Position numbers and translations under genes: made by a program
Origin: Roseibium sediminis
GTDB lineage: Bacteria > Pseudomonadota > Alphaproteobacteria > Rhizobiales > Stappiaceae
Length of the DNA stretch: 64,000 nucleotides
Direction: 5' to 3'
NCBI RefSeq assembly: GCF_008711325.1
Contig: NZ_VXDB01000007.1
Location: 164,286-228,285 of the forward strand
Notes under the pieces: model-generated
What the model was told of the DNA's origin: nothing
Seen by the model: only the letters and a program-made list of their open reading frames with translations
Database searches by the model: none
Shown: positions 18,245-26,998 of the stretch, one piece after another
Layout: each line of letters starts with the position of its first letter
How positions within the stretch are numbered: position 1 is the first letter of the stretch

Positions 18245-18802
18245 CGAAAGAGCGTGTGGCGAGATGTTGCCATTATTCCAAATCGATCAAGAGCCATGGT
18301 TCCCACCCCCGCTCCCCTCCTTATCCTCCACCACACTTTCCTATCCTCCTGAAAACAATCATCTTTCCGCACCACAAATAAACTTATGCGCAGATAGGAA
18401 TTCAGTCCCATATGAGGGGCGTGCCTGCTCGCAAGGGCACTTGAAGGACCGACCGTTGAGGCGGGGCAGGACGGGTGGGGCTGGGGAAGAGAGGTAACGA
18501 AGCTCTTCTGGCAGGTCCGCTGGTGCTTATCGCGGGAACCGCAGTCTCGCGTGGCGAGCGCGACCATGAAGGGCATGTTGCGGGGGTTTGGACAAAACCC
18601 AAATGTCTGTTCAATGGATCGGGTCAGGGTACCATGAGAAATAACCCGGGCAAGGCGTGAAGGCCGAGCCGAAAATTGTTTTTGACACAACGCGCGGGCA
18701 ACGCCTTCGCGTCTTGCCACTCCCTTGGCTTTTCAAGGGGCCAAATGTCGTACCGCCGCAGGATTTCCTCGCGGCGCTACGTGTGTTTGCCCAAAAGAAA
18801 AA
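18245..18802. other. 558-bp region without a recognised gene
   Basis: No reading frame here has family resemblance or a good ribosome site, although both strands stay open by chance. The stretch 18415-18660 contains several short inverted repeats: GAAGAG/CTCTTC around AGGTAACGAAG, and GGGTTT/AAACCC around GGACA. A structured RNA is therefore possible but not identifiable. It does not match tmRNA, RNase P RNA or SRP RNA as I know them. It also contains the 3' flank of queF. Confidence 0.4.
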
Positions 18803-19270
18803 TCACCCGCGCCCGCGATAAGGCGCAACACCCTGTTCGGGGATCCAGACGCCTTCCGGGGCCGGGCCGGTCTGGTAGAAGACATCGATCGGAATGCCGC
18901 CGCGCGGATACCAGTAACCGCCGATGCGAAACCACTGGGGATCGAGGAGTTCCACCAGCCGCTTGCCGATGGAGACCGTGCAGTCCTCGTGAAAGGCCCC
19001 GTGATTGCGGAAAGACCCGAGAAACAGCTTCAGCGACTTACTCTCCACCAGAAAGTCGCGCGGAACATAGTCAATCACCAGATGCGCAAAATCCGGCGCA
19101 CCGGTGATCGGGCACAGCGAGGTAAATTCCGGCGCAACGAAGCGCACCATGTAACCGGTTCCGGCCTGCGGGTTCGGCACCTTCTCCAGCACCGCATCTT
19201 CCGGGCGCTGCGGCAACTCGGTGGATGCGCCCAGCTGGGTCAGGTTCTGATAGATCGATTGATCACTCAC
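18803..19270 (-). CDS. queF: NADPH-dependent 7-cyano-7-deazaguanine reductase QueF
   Basis: Single-domain (type I) QueF of 155 residues. It reduces preQ0 to preQ1, the last free-base step before insertion into tRNA by Tgt. The catalytic Cys is at 53 in [10 protein letters not shown], and the family signature ESKSLKLF lies at 76-83, followed by [10 protein letters not shown]. Start is ATG 19270, three bases after the queE stop. It is the last gene of queC-queD-queE-queF on the minus strand. Confidence 0.96.
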   Translation of the reverse strand: MSDQSIYQNLTQLGASTELPQRPEDAVLEKVPNPQAGTGYMVRFVAPEFTSLCPITGAPDFAHLVIDYVPRDFLVESKSLKLFLGSFRNHGAFHEDCTVSIGKRLVELLDPQWFRIGGYWYPRGGIPIDVFYQTGPAPEGVWIPEQGVAPYRGRG

Positions 19271-19273
19271 GGG

Positions 19274-20017
19274 TCAAACTCCCCTCAAGTTGCCCCAGAT
19301 CAGCACATGCAGCTGGGGCAGAATGGTTGCAGAATACCAGCGATCGGACATGGCGCGGTCAATCAGCCAGCGCATGCGGTCCATGATGCCGGAAAGATCG
19401 ATCGCCGCATCTTCCGCATCGGGCGGCGGCGGTGTGTGGTTGACCGGCTGCAGATAGACCGGAAGCTGCGGATAGCGGGCAGAAATCTCCCGTGCAAAGG
19501 CATAGTCCGCCTCGTCCATGACAGGAAACTTCAAGGCCGTTCGGGTGGAAGGACCAGCCGCCGCAACGCACGCATCCAGAAGCGCAAGATCGGTCTCCAT
19601 GGCGCTCGACGGCGGCTTGGGGCTAAGGGTCAAAACATCCAGCTCGGCAAACCAGTCCTTGACCACGCTACCCTGCGTTTCCAGCGCGAATTCATAGCCC
19701 TTCGCCTTGCCAAGCGCGATCAGGCCCCCGAGCGGCTGAATGGCCGGATTGCCGCCGGACAGGGAGATGGTCAGTGGCACTCCCCTGGACAGCTCTTCAA
19801 CTTGCGCAAAAATCTCGGCAGCCGTCATCGGCTTCCAGTCATGGCGATATTCGGTGTCGACGGCATGCAGCGTATCGCACCAGGAGCAGCGGTAGTCGCA
19901 GCCGCCCGTGCGAACAAAGACGGTCGGCTTGCCGACCAGAGCCCCTTCACCCTGAATGGTCGGCCCAAAGATCTCGCTGATGCGGATTGCACGCTCCAGA
20001 ACGGAAGAGTCAGCCAT
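19274..20017 (-). CDS. queE: 7-carboxy-7-deazaguanine synthase QueE
   Basis: Radical SAM enzyme of 247 residues that converts 6-carboxytetrahydropterin to 7-carboxy-7-deazaguanine. The cluster motif is C40-x3-C44-x2-C47 ([12 protein letters not shown]), preceded by the QueE hallmark [19 protein letters not shown]. The glycine-rich [11 protein letters not shown] binds SAM. ATG 20017 was preferred over upstream starts because the family begins just before this IxEIFGxxQGEG stretch. It overlaps the queD stop by 8 bases, consistent with coupling. Confidence 0.95.
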   Translation of the reverse strand: MADSSVLERAIRISEIFGPTIQGEGALVGKPTVFVRTGGCDYRCSWCDTLHAVDTEYRHDWKPMTAAEIFAQVEELSRGVPLTISLSGGNPAIQPLGGLIALGKAKGYEFALETQGSVVKDWFAELDVLTLSPKPPSSAMETDLALLDACVAAAGPSTRTALKFPVMDEADYAFAREISARYPQLPVYLQPVNHTPPPPDAEDAAIDLSGIMDRMRWLIDRAMSDRWYSATILPQLHVLIWGNLRGV

Positions 20018-20384
20018 GGCGGCACCGTCTCGGACGATATTCCGCACAGGTCTTCGGGGTTTCGCGCACACGAACAGCCACAACTTCCGGCCAGCGCGCC
20101 TTGCACCAGTCGTGAAAATGCTTGGCCATGCGCTCTGCGGTCACGCCATCATCGCCGAGAATGTCGTTCAGGTGACGATGGTCCAACGTGTCGTCGATAT
20201 ATGTCTTGAAGGCCCCAAGCTCGCGGTAGTCCCGCACGAAGCCGACATTGTCGAGCTCTTCGGATGCAAGCTCCACCTCGACAACATAGTTATGACCGTG
20301 CAGGCGAGCACATGGGTGATCTTCGGCAAGGCCAAAGAGCTGATGGGAGGCGGAGAAGTGAAACTCCTTCCAGATCCTAAACAT
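20010..20384 (-). CDS. queD: 6-carboxytetrahydropterin synthase QueD
   Basis: Protein of 124 residues of the PTPS family that turns dihydroneopterin triphosphate into 6-carboxytetrahydropterin for queuosine synthesis. The zinc ligands are His14 (FSASH), His29 and His31 (LHGH), and the catalytic Cys is at 25 in [11 protein letters not shown] second-site DHRHLND follows. The start ATG 20384 overlaps the queC 3' end by 8 bases; a longer open frame upstream is simply queC in another frame. Confidence 0.95.
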   Translation of the reverse strand: MFRIWKEFHFSASHQLFGLAEDHPCARLHGHNYVVEVELASEELDNVGFVRDYRELGAFKTYIDDTLDHRHLNDILGDDGVTAERMAKHFHDWCKARWPEVVAVRVRETPKTCAEYRPRRCRHG

Positions 20385-21066
20385 TGCAGGCCGCCTTCCA
20401 GAAATCCGGATCCGCGTATTCGGTCGGGTCGGGCGCACCAGCCAGATGAAAGGCCTCGCGCCGCTCCACGCAGGTACCGCAACGTCCGCAATGGATCTCG
20501 CCGCCCTTGTAGCAGGACCAGCTCCGGGAGTGATCGACACCAAGGCGAGCACTTTCCGCAGCGATGTCTCCCTTGGAGGAGCCAACGAACGGCGTATAGA
20601 GCCGAATGTCGTTCATGCCCTCCAGCGCATGGCGCTGCATGGTCTCGAAAGCCTCGACAAAGCCGGGGCGGCAATCGGGATAGATGAAGTGATCCCCGCC
20701 ATGAACCGCAGCGGCAACTGCATCGGCACCACGAGCCGCCGCAATGCCAAACGCAATCGTCAGCATGATGGCGTTGCGATTGGGAACCACCGTGATCTTC
20801 ATGGTCTCCTCGGCATAATGCCCGTCAGGCACTGCAACATCATCGGTCAGGGCCGATCCTGTCAGCTTGGCGCCAATGCCGGAAATATCGATGAGGATAT
20901 GTTCAACGCCGAGACCGTCAGCGCAGTGTTTTGCGCAGTCCAGTTCCTTCCGGTGGCGTTGGCCATAGTCAAAGGAGAGGAGCGCAAGGAGCTCATTTTC
21001 CTTGTGCACCTTGTGCGCAAGGGTGACGGAATCCATTCCGCCGGAACAGACAACGAGTGTTTTCAA
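20377..21066 (-). CDS. queC: 7-cyano-7-deazaguanine synthase QueC
   Basis: ATP-dependent enzyme of 229 residues that converts carboxydeazaguanine to preQ0. The PP-loop SGGMDS is at 8-13 and a four-Cys zinc site is near the C terminus (SCYKGGEIHCGRCGTC). The start is TTG 21066: AAGGGT lies seven bases upstream as Shine-Dalgarno, and the protein then begins MKTLVVCSGG as in other QueC proteins. Upstream in-frame starts would add 57 unrelated residues. It is the first gene of the queuosine operon and is divergent from ccmA. The 5' leader has features of a preQ1 riboswitch overlapping this start. Confidence 0.95.
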   Translation of the reverse strand: MKTLVVCSGGMDSVTLAHKVHKENELLALLSFDYGQRHRKELDCAKHCADGLGVEHILIDISGIGAKLTGSALTDDVAVPDGHYAEETMKITVVPNRNAIMLTIAFGIAAARGADAVAAAVHGGDHFIYPDCRPGFVEAFETMQRHALEGMNDIRLYTPFVGSSKGDIAAESARLGVDHSRSWSCYKGGEIHCGRCGTCVERREAFHLAGAPDPTEYADPDFWKAACNV

Positions 21067-21098
21067 GTTTTTGACCCTTGTTTTCGCTAGAACCGGGT
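21064..21098 (-). promoter_or_regulatory. Candidate preQ1-I-like riboswitch overlapping the queC start
   Basis: The minus strand has ACCC, then GGTTCTAGC, a short A-rich loop, GGGT pairing with ACCC, and an A-rich tail CAAAAACTTG that contains the start codon. GGTTCTAGC and the A-rich tail correspond to conserved parts of the B. subtilis queC preQ1-I aptamer, as I recall it. The Shine-Dalgarno AAGGG lies in the stem, so ligand binding could block translation. Against it, the stem is only 4 bp with extra bases in the loop, and the tail has CTTG where the pseudoknot CTA is expected. Confidence 0.4.
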
Positions 21099-21312
21099 AG
21101 GCTGCGACCGGCTTCCGCAGATGCGGACGGGCCTTTTTAGCGATCAGGGACCAAAATGCAATTGCAAACACTGTCCATGATGAACAGGCAAAGTTGAACG
21201 CCCCCCGCATCAAGGCAGGTGAATAGCCCCTTGCCAATCAAGCGCTTCACGAACTAACAAGGCTGAACCATACAAGTGCCCGGGGGCTGTTCTGGAACTC
21301 ATCGCTGAAAAT

Positions 21313-21942
21313 TTGGCCGTCGATCGCGGGGACCGTAGGGTCTTTGAAGGACTGTCCTTCACCTTGTCCGGTGGTACCGCGCTTGTGGTGACCGGACCAA
21401 ACGGGGTTGGAAAATCCTCTCTCCTGCGCACGCTGGCAGGCCTCGTCTCGTTGATGGAAGGCACCTTGCGTCTGGAGGGCGGTGAGACCGATCTGACACC
21501 CTTCGAACACACCCACTATTTCGGCCATCAGGATGCGGTCAAACCGGCCCTCTCCGTTCAGGAAAACCTTGCCTTCTGGCGTGATTTTTCTGCACCAGCG
21601 ACACCGGAGAGCTTTGCAGCCGGAACCATTCGGCCATTGGAAGCACTGGATTTGTTGGGCATTGGTCACACAGCCCGCTTGCCCGCCGCTTATCTTTCGG
21701 CAGGACAAAAACGCCGCCTTTCACTGGCCCGCCTGTTGGTGACGCCGCGCCCCATATGGCTGATGGATGAACCGACCTCCGCTCTCGACACCAAGTCGGA
21801 AGCCACCTTGTTGGGACTGATGAACTCGCATCTTGCCCATGGCGGCATGATCGTGACAGCAACACACACCCCCCTCGCCCTGACGCCGATGCAAAAGCTG
21901 CATCTGGATACGGCCCCCTCAGAGCCGGAGGAAACAGCATGA
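21313..21942 (+). CDS. ccmA: Heme exporter ATP-binding protein CcmA
   Basis: ABC ATPase of about 210 residues that powers the CcmABCD complex releasing holo-CcmE during cytochrome c maturation. Walker A is GPNGVGKSS, the signature is LSAGQKRRLSLARL and Walker B is IWLMDEPTSALD. The only standard start in frame is TTG 21313. The family N terminus (ELIAENLAVDRG) extends further upstream to a CTG at 21292 that follows GGGGG, so translation may really begin at that CTG. The stop overlaps ccmB as ATGA. It is first in ccmA-ccmB-ccmC-ccmD-ccmG. Confidence 0.94.
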   Translation: MAVDRGDRRVFEGLSFTLSGGTALVVTGPNGVGKSSLLRTLAGLVSLMEGTLRLEGGETDLTPFEHTHYFGHQDAVKPALSVQENLAFWRDFSAPATPESFAAGTIRPLEALDLLGIGHTARLPAAYLSAGQKRRLSLARLLVTPRPIWLMDEPTSALDTKSEATLLGLMNSHLAHGGMIVTATHTPLALTPMQKLHLDTAPSEPEETA

Positions 21943-22610
21943 ACGGGTGGGTGTCAGCACTCTTTCTCCGGGAACTCCGTTTGGCCGTCCGCGTGGGCGG
22001 CAGCGGCGTCGTCGGCGTCCTGTTCTTCCTTGCCGTGGTCACTGTCATCCCCTTTGGCGTTGGTCCGGACCTGAACCTTTTGGCCCGCATCGGCCCGGCC
22101 ATCTTGTGGATCGGCGCGCTGCTCGCCACGCTTCTCGGGTTGGACCGGCTGTTTCAGGCCGACCGAGATGATGGCGCTCTGGACCTCATCCTGATGTCCG
22201 GCCGCTCAATGGAACTGGTGGTTCTGGTGAAATGCCTCGCCCACTGGATGGCAACCGGCTTGCCTCTTGTGCTGGCCGCGCCCGTGTTTGCCATCTTCCT
22301 GAACCTTGATCCGGTTGCCATCGGCGCGGTCACCCTGACCCTGCTGGTCGGCACGCCTGCGCTCACCCTGATCGGCGCAATCGGGGCATCCTTGACGGTC
22401 ACGCTCAGGCGTGGCGGATTGCTGATGGCAGTTCTGGTCATACCCCTCGCGATCCCGGTGCTGATTTTCGGCGTGAGCTCGGCGGATGCCGCCATCCATG
22501 ATCCGGTCCCGTTCCTGACCCCGTTCCTGATCCTCTGCGCCCTGTCGCTGATCGCTGCAGTCATCGGTCCCTTCGCATCCGCAACGGCCCTGCGCTTTGC
22601 AAGCGATTGA
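21939..22610 (+). CDS. ccmB: Heme exporter membrane protein CcmB
   Basis: Six-helix inner membrane protein of 223 residues, partner of CcmA and CcmC in cytochrome c biogenesis. The N terminus FLRELRLAVRVGGSGVVGVL and the segment ILMSGRSMELVVLVKCLAHW are typical of CcmB. It is coupled to ccmA by a four-base overlap. A 104-bp gap separates it from ccmC, longer than the other spacings in the cluster and perhaps holding a second promoter. Confidence 0.95.
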   Translation: MNGWVSALFLRELRLAVRVGGSGVVGVLFFLAVVTVIPFGVGPDLNLLARIGPAILWIGALLATLLGLDRLFQADRDDGALDLILMSGRSMELVVLVKCLAHWMATGLPLVLAAPVFAIFLNLDPVAIGAVTLTLLVGTPALTLIGAIGASLTVTLRRGGLLMAVLVIPLAIPVLIFGVSSADAAIHDPVPFLTPFLILCALSLIAAVIGPFASATALRFASD

Positions 22611-22714
22611 TTGTGAATTGCAAGTGATCGTGTTTAGCGATTGATTAGGCGCAATGAAAAGGATGCGGCGCCGTGTCCATTGAATGAAACTCTCCGCTAG
22701 CTTAGAACGGTTCT

Positions 22715-23482
22715 ATGGCATTTTGGGACTTCGCTAATCCGACGCGCTTCATGCGCCTGACCGACCGCGTTTTGCCGTGGCTCATCGGCGCGTGCGCAAT
22801 CGCGTTTGCAATCGGGCTCTACAAGAGCTTCTTCATGGCCCCCGAGGACTATCAGCAGGGCGATACGGTCCGGATCATGTTCATCCATGTTCCGGCGGCC
22901 TGGCTTGCGATGATGTGCTATTCGGTCATGACCCTGTCGTCGATCGGTACTCTGGTCTGGAAACATCCGCTGGCAGATGTCTCCGCCAAGTCTGCCGCCC
23001 CGCTGGGTGCCGCCTTCACCTTCATCTCGCTGATCACCGGATCGCTCTGGGGCAAGCCCATGTGGGGCACCTACTGGGTGTGGGACGCCAGACTGACCTC
23101 TGTTCTGGTGCTCTTCATCATGTATCTGGGCCTGATGGCGCTCTGGCGCACGATGGAAGACCCGATCAAGGCAGGAAAGGCAGCAGCCGTGCTGACACTG
23201 GTTGGCGCGCTCAACCTGCCGATCATCAAATTCTCCGTCGACTGGTGGAACACGCTGCATCAGCCTGCCAGCGTGATGCGGCTCGATGGCCCGACAATCC
23301 ATCCGGACATGCTGATCCCGCTGCTGGTGATGGCGCTGGCTTTCACGCTTCTGTTCTTCACCCTTCACCTGATGGCCATGCGCAATGAAATCCTGCGCAG
23401 GCGTGTGCGGTCCATGCGCCAGAAGGCTGCGGCAAGTGCCCGCCCGGCAGCCGCAACAGCATCGACGCAGGCTGCGGAGTAA
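22715..23482 (+). CDS. ccmC: Heme-handling protein CcmC
   Basis: Six-helix inner membrane protein of 255 residues that presents heme to CcmE. It carries the tryptophan-rich WWD heme domain WGTYWVWDARLTS (about 111-123), flanked by histidines in FIHVPAAW and near TLHQPASVM. The Ala-rich C terminus is cytoplasmic. Start is ATG 22715. ccmD follows after three bases. Confidence 0.96.
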   Translation: MAFWDFANPTRFMRLTDRVLPWLIGACAIAFAIGLYKSFFMAPEDYQQGDTVRIMFIHVPAAWLAMMCYSVMTLSSIGTLVWKHPLADVSAKSAAPLGAAFTFISLITGSLWGKPMWGTYWVWDARLTSVLVLFIMYLGLMALWRTMEDPIKAGKAAAVLTLVGALNLPIIKFSVDWWNTLHQPASVMRLDGPTIHPDMLIPLLVMALAFTLLFFTLHLMAMRNEILRRRVRSMRQKAAASARPAAATASTQAAE

Positions 23483-23485
23483 TTC

Positions 23486-23668
23486 ATGGATCCCTTTGAC
23501 CTCGGACCGCATGCCGGTTTCATCGTAGCCTGTTACATCATCACCTTTTCCGTGGTGGCTGCCGTGATCGGCTGGGTCCTGATCGACCGTGCCCAGCTGA
23601 ATGCAGCCCTCAAGGAACTTGAGGATCAGGGCATTACCCGCGCAAGCAACAAACAGAACGCATCATGA
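23486..23668 (+). CDS. ccmD: Heme exporter protein CcmD
   Basis: Small single-helix protein of 60 residues that stabilises the CcmABC-CcmE complex. It shows the usual plan: a short N terminus (DPFDLGPHAGFIVACY), one hydrophobic helix, then a basic or polar cytoplasmic tail. It is three bases after ccmC and overlaps ccmG as ATGA. Confidence 0.9.
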   Translation: MDPFDLGPHAGFIVACYIITFSVVAAVIGWVLIDRAQLNAALKELEDQGITRASNKQNAS

Positions 23669-24282
23669 GCGATCAGGCACCTACTCCCGCACAGGCAGCT
23701 GAACCAAAGCGCCGTATTCCGGTTCTCGTCCTGCTTCCGGTAATCATATTCGCCGCGCTGGCGGCCCTGTTCCTGTTTCAGCTGACCATGGGCAATGATC
23801 CGAGCAAGATCCCCTCTGCCCTGATCGGTCGCCCTGCCCCGGATACCACGCTGCCGCCTGTCGAGGATCTTGTCCAGGACGGAACCCAGCTGCCCGGCTT
23901 CAGCAAGGCGGACATGATGGGCAAGGTCACCATCGTCAACGTCTTCGCATCCTGGTGCGCGCCCTGCCGTCAGGAGCACCCGCTTCTGGAAGACCTTGCC
24001 AAACGCGACGGCTTCCAGATGTTCGGCGTCAACTACAAGGACAAGCCGGAAAACGCCCGACGATTTCTCGGCACACTTGGCAACCCATATAACCGGGTCG
24101 GCTCCGACCCGAAGGGCCGTGCCGCAATCGAATGGGGCGTCTACGGTATTCCCGAGACCTTCATCGTCGATGCAACCGGAACGATCCGGTACAAATATAT
24201 CGGCCCGCTGTCTCCCAAATCGTATGAAGAAGAATTCCTTCCCCAGCTCGACAAGGTGCTGGCGTCTCCAAACGGAGACTAG
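23665..24282 (+). CDS. ccmG: Periplasmic thiol:disulfide oxidoreductase CcmG/DsbE
   Basis: Membrane-anchored thioredoxin-fold protein of 205 residues that reduces apocytochrome c cysteines for heme attachment. One N-terminal helix (about 15-37) precedes the active site WCAPC (near 97) and the CcmG-type GVNYKDKPENA and cis-Pro segment VYGIPETF. It is last in the ccm cluster; ccmE, ccmF and ccmH are not in this window. Confidence 0.95.
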   Translation: MSDQAPTPAQAAEPKRRIPVLVLLPVIIFAALAALFLFQLTMGNDPSKIPSALIGRPAPDTTLPPVEDLVQDGTQLPGFSKADMMGKVTIVNVFASWCAPCRQEHPLLEDLAKRDGFQMFGVNYKDKPENARRFLGTLGNPYNRVGSDPKGRAAIEWGVYGIPETFIVDATGTIRYKYIGPLSPKSYEEEFLPQLDKVLASPNGD

Positions 24283-24406
24283 GCCGTGCATGCGAACAGG
24301 CTCGATTACGAGTTGGTGATCGGCCCCGTTTCACCTGCTCGTGACTCGCTATTGAAGTCCCCGTTAACTACAGTTTGATGACAGAAACTCGGGACTATAT
24401 GAAGCA

Positions 24407-25177
24407 ATGAGCACGACATCTTTCAAATACGAAACGCTGATCGGCGCCCTGCTGACAAGTGTAGTGGCATTCGGCCTTGTGGTCGGTTCCCCCGTTTCCG
24501 CCGCGGCCAACCCGAAAGTCGTAGCTGAACTTTTCACCAGTCAGGGGTGTTCCTCCTGTCCACCGGCAGACCGCATCCTGCAGGAGCTGTCAAAGGACAG
24601 CTCGGTCCTCCCGTTGACGCTTTCCGTCGACTATTGGGACTATCTGGGCTGGAAGGACACGCTTGGAAGCCGCACACACTCAGACCGCCAGCGGGCCTAT
24701 GCCGCAAAGCGGGGAGATCGATCTGTCTACACGCCGCAACTCGTCGTGAACGGGGAAACGCACGTCGTTGGAAGTCGCCGGAAAGATGTTGACCGGGCGC
24801 TGAAACAGGCGGATCGCTTTTCAGCAAATGTCGACATGACCTACTCCGACATGGCCCTTGAAGTGACCGTTGACGGCACTCTCCCGTCACGTGCGGAAAG
24901 CGCAACGATTTATCTCCTGCGGGTCAGCGATCACGAAACGGTTTCCATTCAGCGCGGAGAGAATGCGGGCCGGGAAGTCACCTACCACAATGTGGTGAAA
25001 AGCATTCAGCCCATCGGCGTGTGGACCGGCGAAAAGACGGTTTTCAAAATGCCGAAATCGGAGATGACCAAGGACAAGAACAACCTGTGCGCCATTCTGG
25101 TGCAGGTTGACGATCCGAACGGTCCGGGCAACATCATCGGCGCCAATATCATGAGCGTTTCAATGGCAAGCAATTGA
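24407..25177 (+). CDS. DUF1223 secreted thioredoxin-like protein
   Basis: Protein of 256 residues with an N-terminal signal segment ending near SAAAN (about 33-37). It then has the DUF1223 hallmark VVAELFTSQGCSSCPPADR, a CxxC motif in a thioredoxin-like fold. VDYWDYLGWKDTLGS and YTPQLVVNG are also typical. Function is not established. It presumably works in the periplasm and may relate to thiol chemistry, fitting its place after ccmG, but it has its own 124-bp upstream gap. Confidence 0.88.
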   Translation: MSTTSFKYETLIGALLTSVVAFGLVVGSPVSAAANPKVVAELFTSQGCSSCPPADRILQELSKDSSVLPLTLSVDYWDYLGWKDTLGSRTHSDRQRAYAAKRGDRSVYTPQLVVNGETHVVGSRRKDVDRALKQADRFSANVDMTYSDMALEVTVDGTLPSRAESATIYLLRVSDHETVSIQRGENAGREVTYHNVVKSIQPIGVWTGEKTVFKMPKSEMTKDKNNLCAILVQVDDPNGPGNIIGANIMSVSMASN

Positions 25178-25280
25178 GCTGCTGAAACCTTATCGCTTTC
25201 TGCGTGCAGGCCTTTGCCTGCATCGCCAAACCTGCTAGGCCTGTGCGCATATCGGAACGCCGACGCACGGAGCACGCTTG

Positions 25281-26168
25281 ATGACAGTCAGACTGCGGAT
25301 CGCCCTTGCCAGTATTGGCGTCGGTTTGCTGGTGCTGGGTCTCAAGTTCACCGCCTATTGGCTGACCGGCTCTGTCGCGCTTTATTCCGATGCCTTTGAA
25401 ACCATCGTCAATGTGGCCTCCTCGGTCGCGACCGTCTTTGCGGTCTGGTTTGCAGCCAAACCGGCAGATTCCAACCATCCCTACGGCCATGACAAGGCGG
25501 AGTATTTTGCCGCCGTTCTTGTCGGCGTGATGATTGTGCTCGCAGCCCTGTCGATCTTCGTTGCCGCATGGCACGGCTTTGTCGAGCAAAAGGAAGTTGT
25601 CTGGTCACCCGTAGGGGTGGGCGTCAACGCATTTGCCGCCTTGGTCAACGGGGCCTGGGCCCGGTTCCTGATAAACTATGGCAAAAGCCACCAGTCACCT
25701 GCCCTTGTGGCGGATGGCAAGCATCTCTTCACCGACGTTGTGACATCGCTTGGCGTGTTGGCAGGCGTGATTCTCGTGATCCTGACCGGATGGCAAATGC
25801 TTGATTCCATCTTGGCGGCCTGCGTCGGACTGGCAGTCCTGTGGTCGGGCTGGGAACTGACAAAGGAATCTGTCAGCGGCTTGATGGATGAATCGGCCTC
25901 CTCAGACGTCCTTGAAACAATCCGGGGCCTCATTTCCGAACACGGTGAAGGGGCCCTGGAAGCACATGACCTCAAGACGCGGATCGCCGGCCGTCTGACC
26001 TTTGTCGAATTTCACCTGGTCGTGCCGGGTGATCTCACCGTCGATCAGGCCCATGACATATGCGACCGCATTGAAGCGGCCATTCGCGAAGATATTCCCG
26101 GCGCACGGATCACGATCCATGTGGAGCCGGATCACAAGGCCAAGCTTTCAGGGATTGTCGTATTGTGA
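25281..26168 (+). CDS. Cation diffusion facilitator (CDF) metal transporter
   Basis: Inner membrane divalent metal/proton antiporter of 295 residues. Six helices are visible. The metal site residues are in LYSDAFETIVN of helix 2 and ADGKHLFTDVVTS of helix 5 (HxxxD pattern). The C-terminal domain contains EFHLVVPGDLTVDQAHDICD, as in zinc and iron CDF proteins. ATG 25281 was chosen with GGAG about 8 bases upstream; an adjacent TTG at 25278 is possible. Its stop overlaps the next gene. The metal cannot be fixed from sequence. Confidence 0.92.
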   Translation: MTVRLRIALASIGVGLLVLGLKFTAYWLTGSVALYSDAFETIVNVASSVATVFAVWFAAKPADSNHPYGHDKAEYFAAVLVGVMIVLAALSIFVAAWHGFVEQKEVVWSPVGVGVNAFAALVNGAWARFLINYGKSHQSPALVADGKHLFTDVVTSLGVLAGVILVILTGWQMLDSILAACVGLAVLWSGWELTKESVSGLMDESASSDVLETIRGLISEHGEGALEAHDLKTRIAGRLTFVEFHLVVPGDLTVDQAHDICDRIEAAIREDIPGARITIHVEPDHKAKLSGIVVL

Positions 26169-26998
26169 CGAGGCGCACGTTGACCGTCCGGAGCCTCGTC
26201 GATCACCTGATCCTGATAACCGGCGCCGTGTTCATGTGCGCCCCGCTCGCTGCCCTTGCAATCTCGACCACCCATGCGCCCGGCAGCCTGCCCCCAAGTG
26301 GTCTGACGTTTGTTCCCGGTCTTGAGGCCCTGACCAACTATGGGCAGTTGATGAACGCTTCGCTCGGTGCAAGCGGTGACGCGACAATCATGGTGTTGGC
26401 GTTCAATTCCTTCATTCTCGGCACAGGTTTCGCCGTTCTCAAGGTCACGTGCTCGCTGCTTGCCGCCTACGCGCTCACCTATTTCAGAATTCCCTTTGCC
26501 ACACCGATCTTCAGCCTGTTGCTTCTCTCGATCATGCTGCCGTTGGAATCCCGTTTCCTGCCGACCTATGACATTGTCGCGAGCCTCGGCTGGGTCAACA
26601 GTCCTGCGGGAATGATTGTGCCTCTGGCGGCAACCGGGATCGGCACCTTCTTTTTCATCCAGTATCTGAAATCCGTCCCGGACACGCTCATAGAGGCCGC
26701 GCGGATTGATGGTGCAGGGCCGGTCAAATTCCTGGTCGACATCCTGCTGCCCATGTCCGTTCCGATGATAAGCGCCCTGTTCATCGTCATGTTCGTGAAC
26801 GGCTGGAACCAGTATTTGTGGCCCGTGCTCGTGGCCTCGGATGAGAGCAGCTACACCCTTGTGCGTGGCCTGCAATATTTCGGACAAGCCAGCCTCACCG
26901 GCAAGATGCTCGCCTGTTTATCCATTCTGCCTCCCGCTCTGTTGGTTCTCCTGTTCCAGCGACAGGTTATGAAAGGTCTTTTTGATGGTAGCCACTAA
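26165..26998 (+). CDS. UgpE/MalG-like ABC sugar transporter permease, orphan
   Basis: Permease of 277 residues resembling UgpE of the glycerol-3-phosphate importer. The EAA loop that docks on the ATPase is EAARIDGAGPVKFLVDILLP. The first helix (ILITGAVFMCAPLAALAIS) and the FIQYLKSVPDTLIEAARIDG segment fit CUT1-family permeases. Start is GTG 26165, overlapping the CDF stop. No solute-binding protein, second permease or ATPase gene lies nearby, which is unusual. It overlaps the HAD gene by 14 bases, suggesting a three-gene transcript. Confidence 0.85.
   Translation: MTRRTLTVRSLVDHLILITGAVFMCAPLAALAISTTHAPGSLPPSGLTFVPGLEALTNYGQLMNASLGASGDATIMVLAFNSFILGTGFAVLKVTCSLLAAYALTYFRIPFATPIFSLLLLSIMLPLESRFLPTYDIVASLGWVNSPAGMIVPLAATGIGTFFFIQYLKSVPDTLIEAARIDGAGPVKFLVDILLPMSVPMISALFIVMFVNGWNQYLWPVLVASDESSYTLVRGLQYFGQASLTGKMLACLSILPPALLVLLFQRQVMKGLFDGSH

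Noticed and set aside
18103..18720. 205-codon minus-strand frame
   Set aside because: Passes through a composite palindromic repeat and has no consistent codon use or family resemblance.
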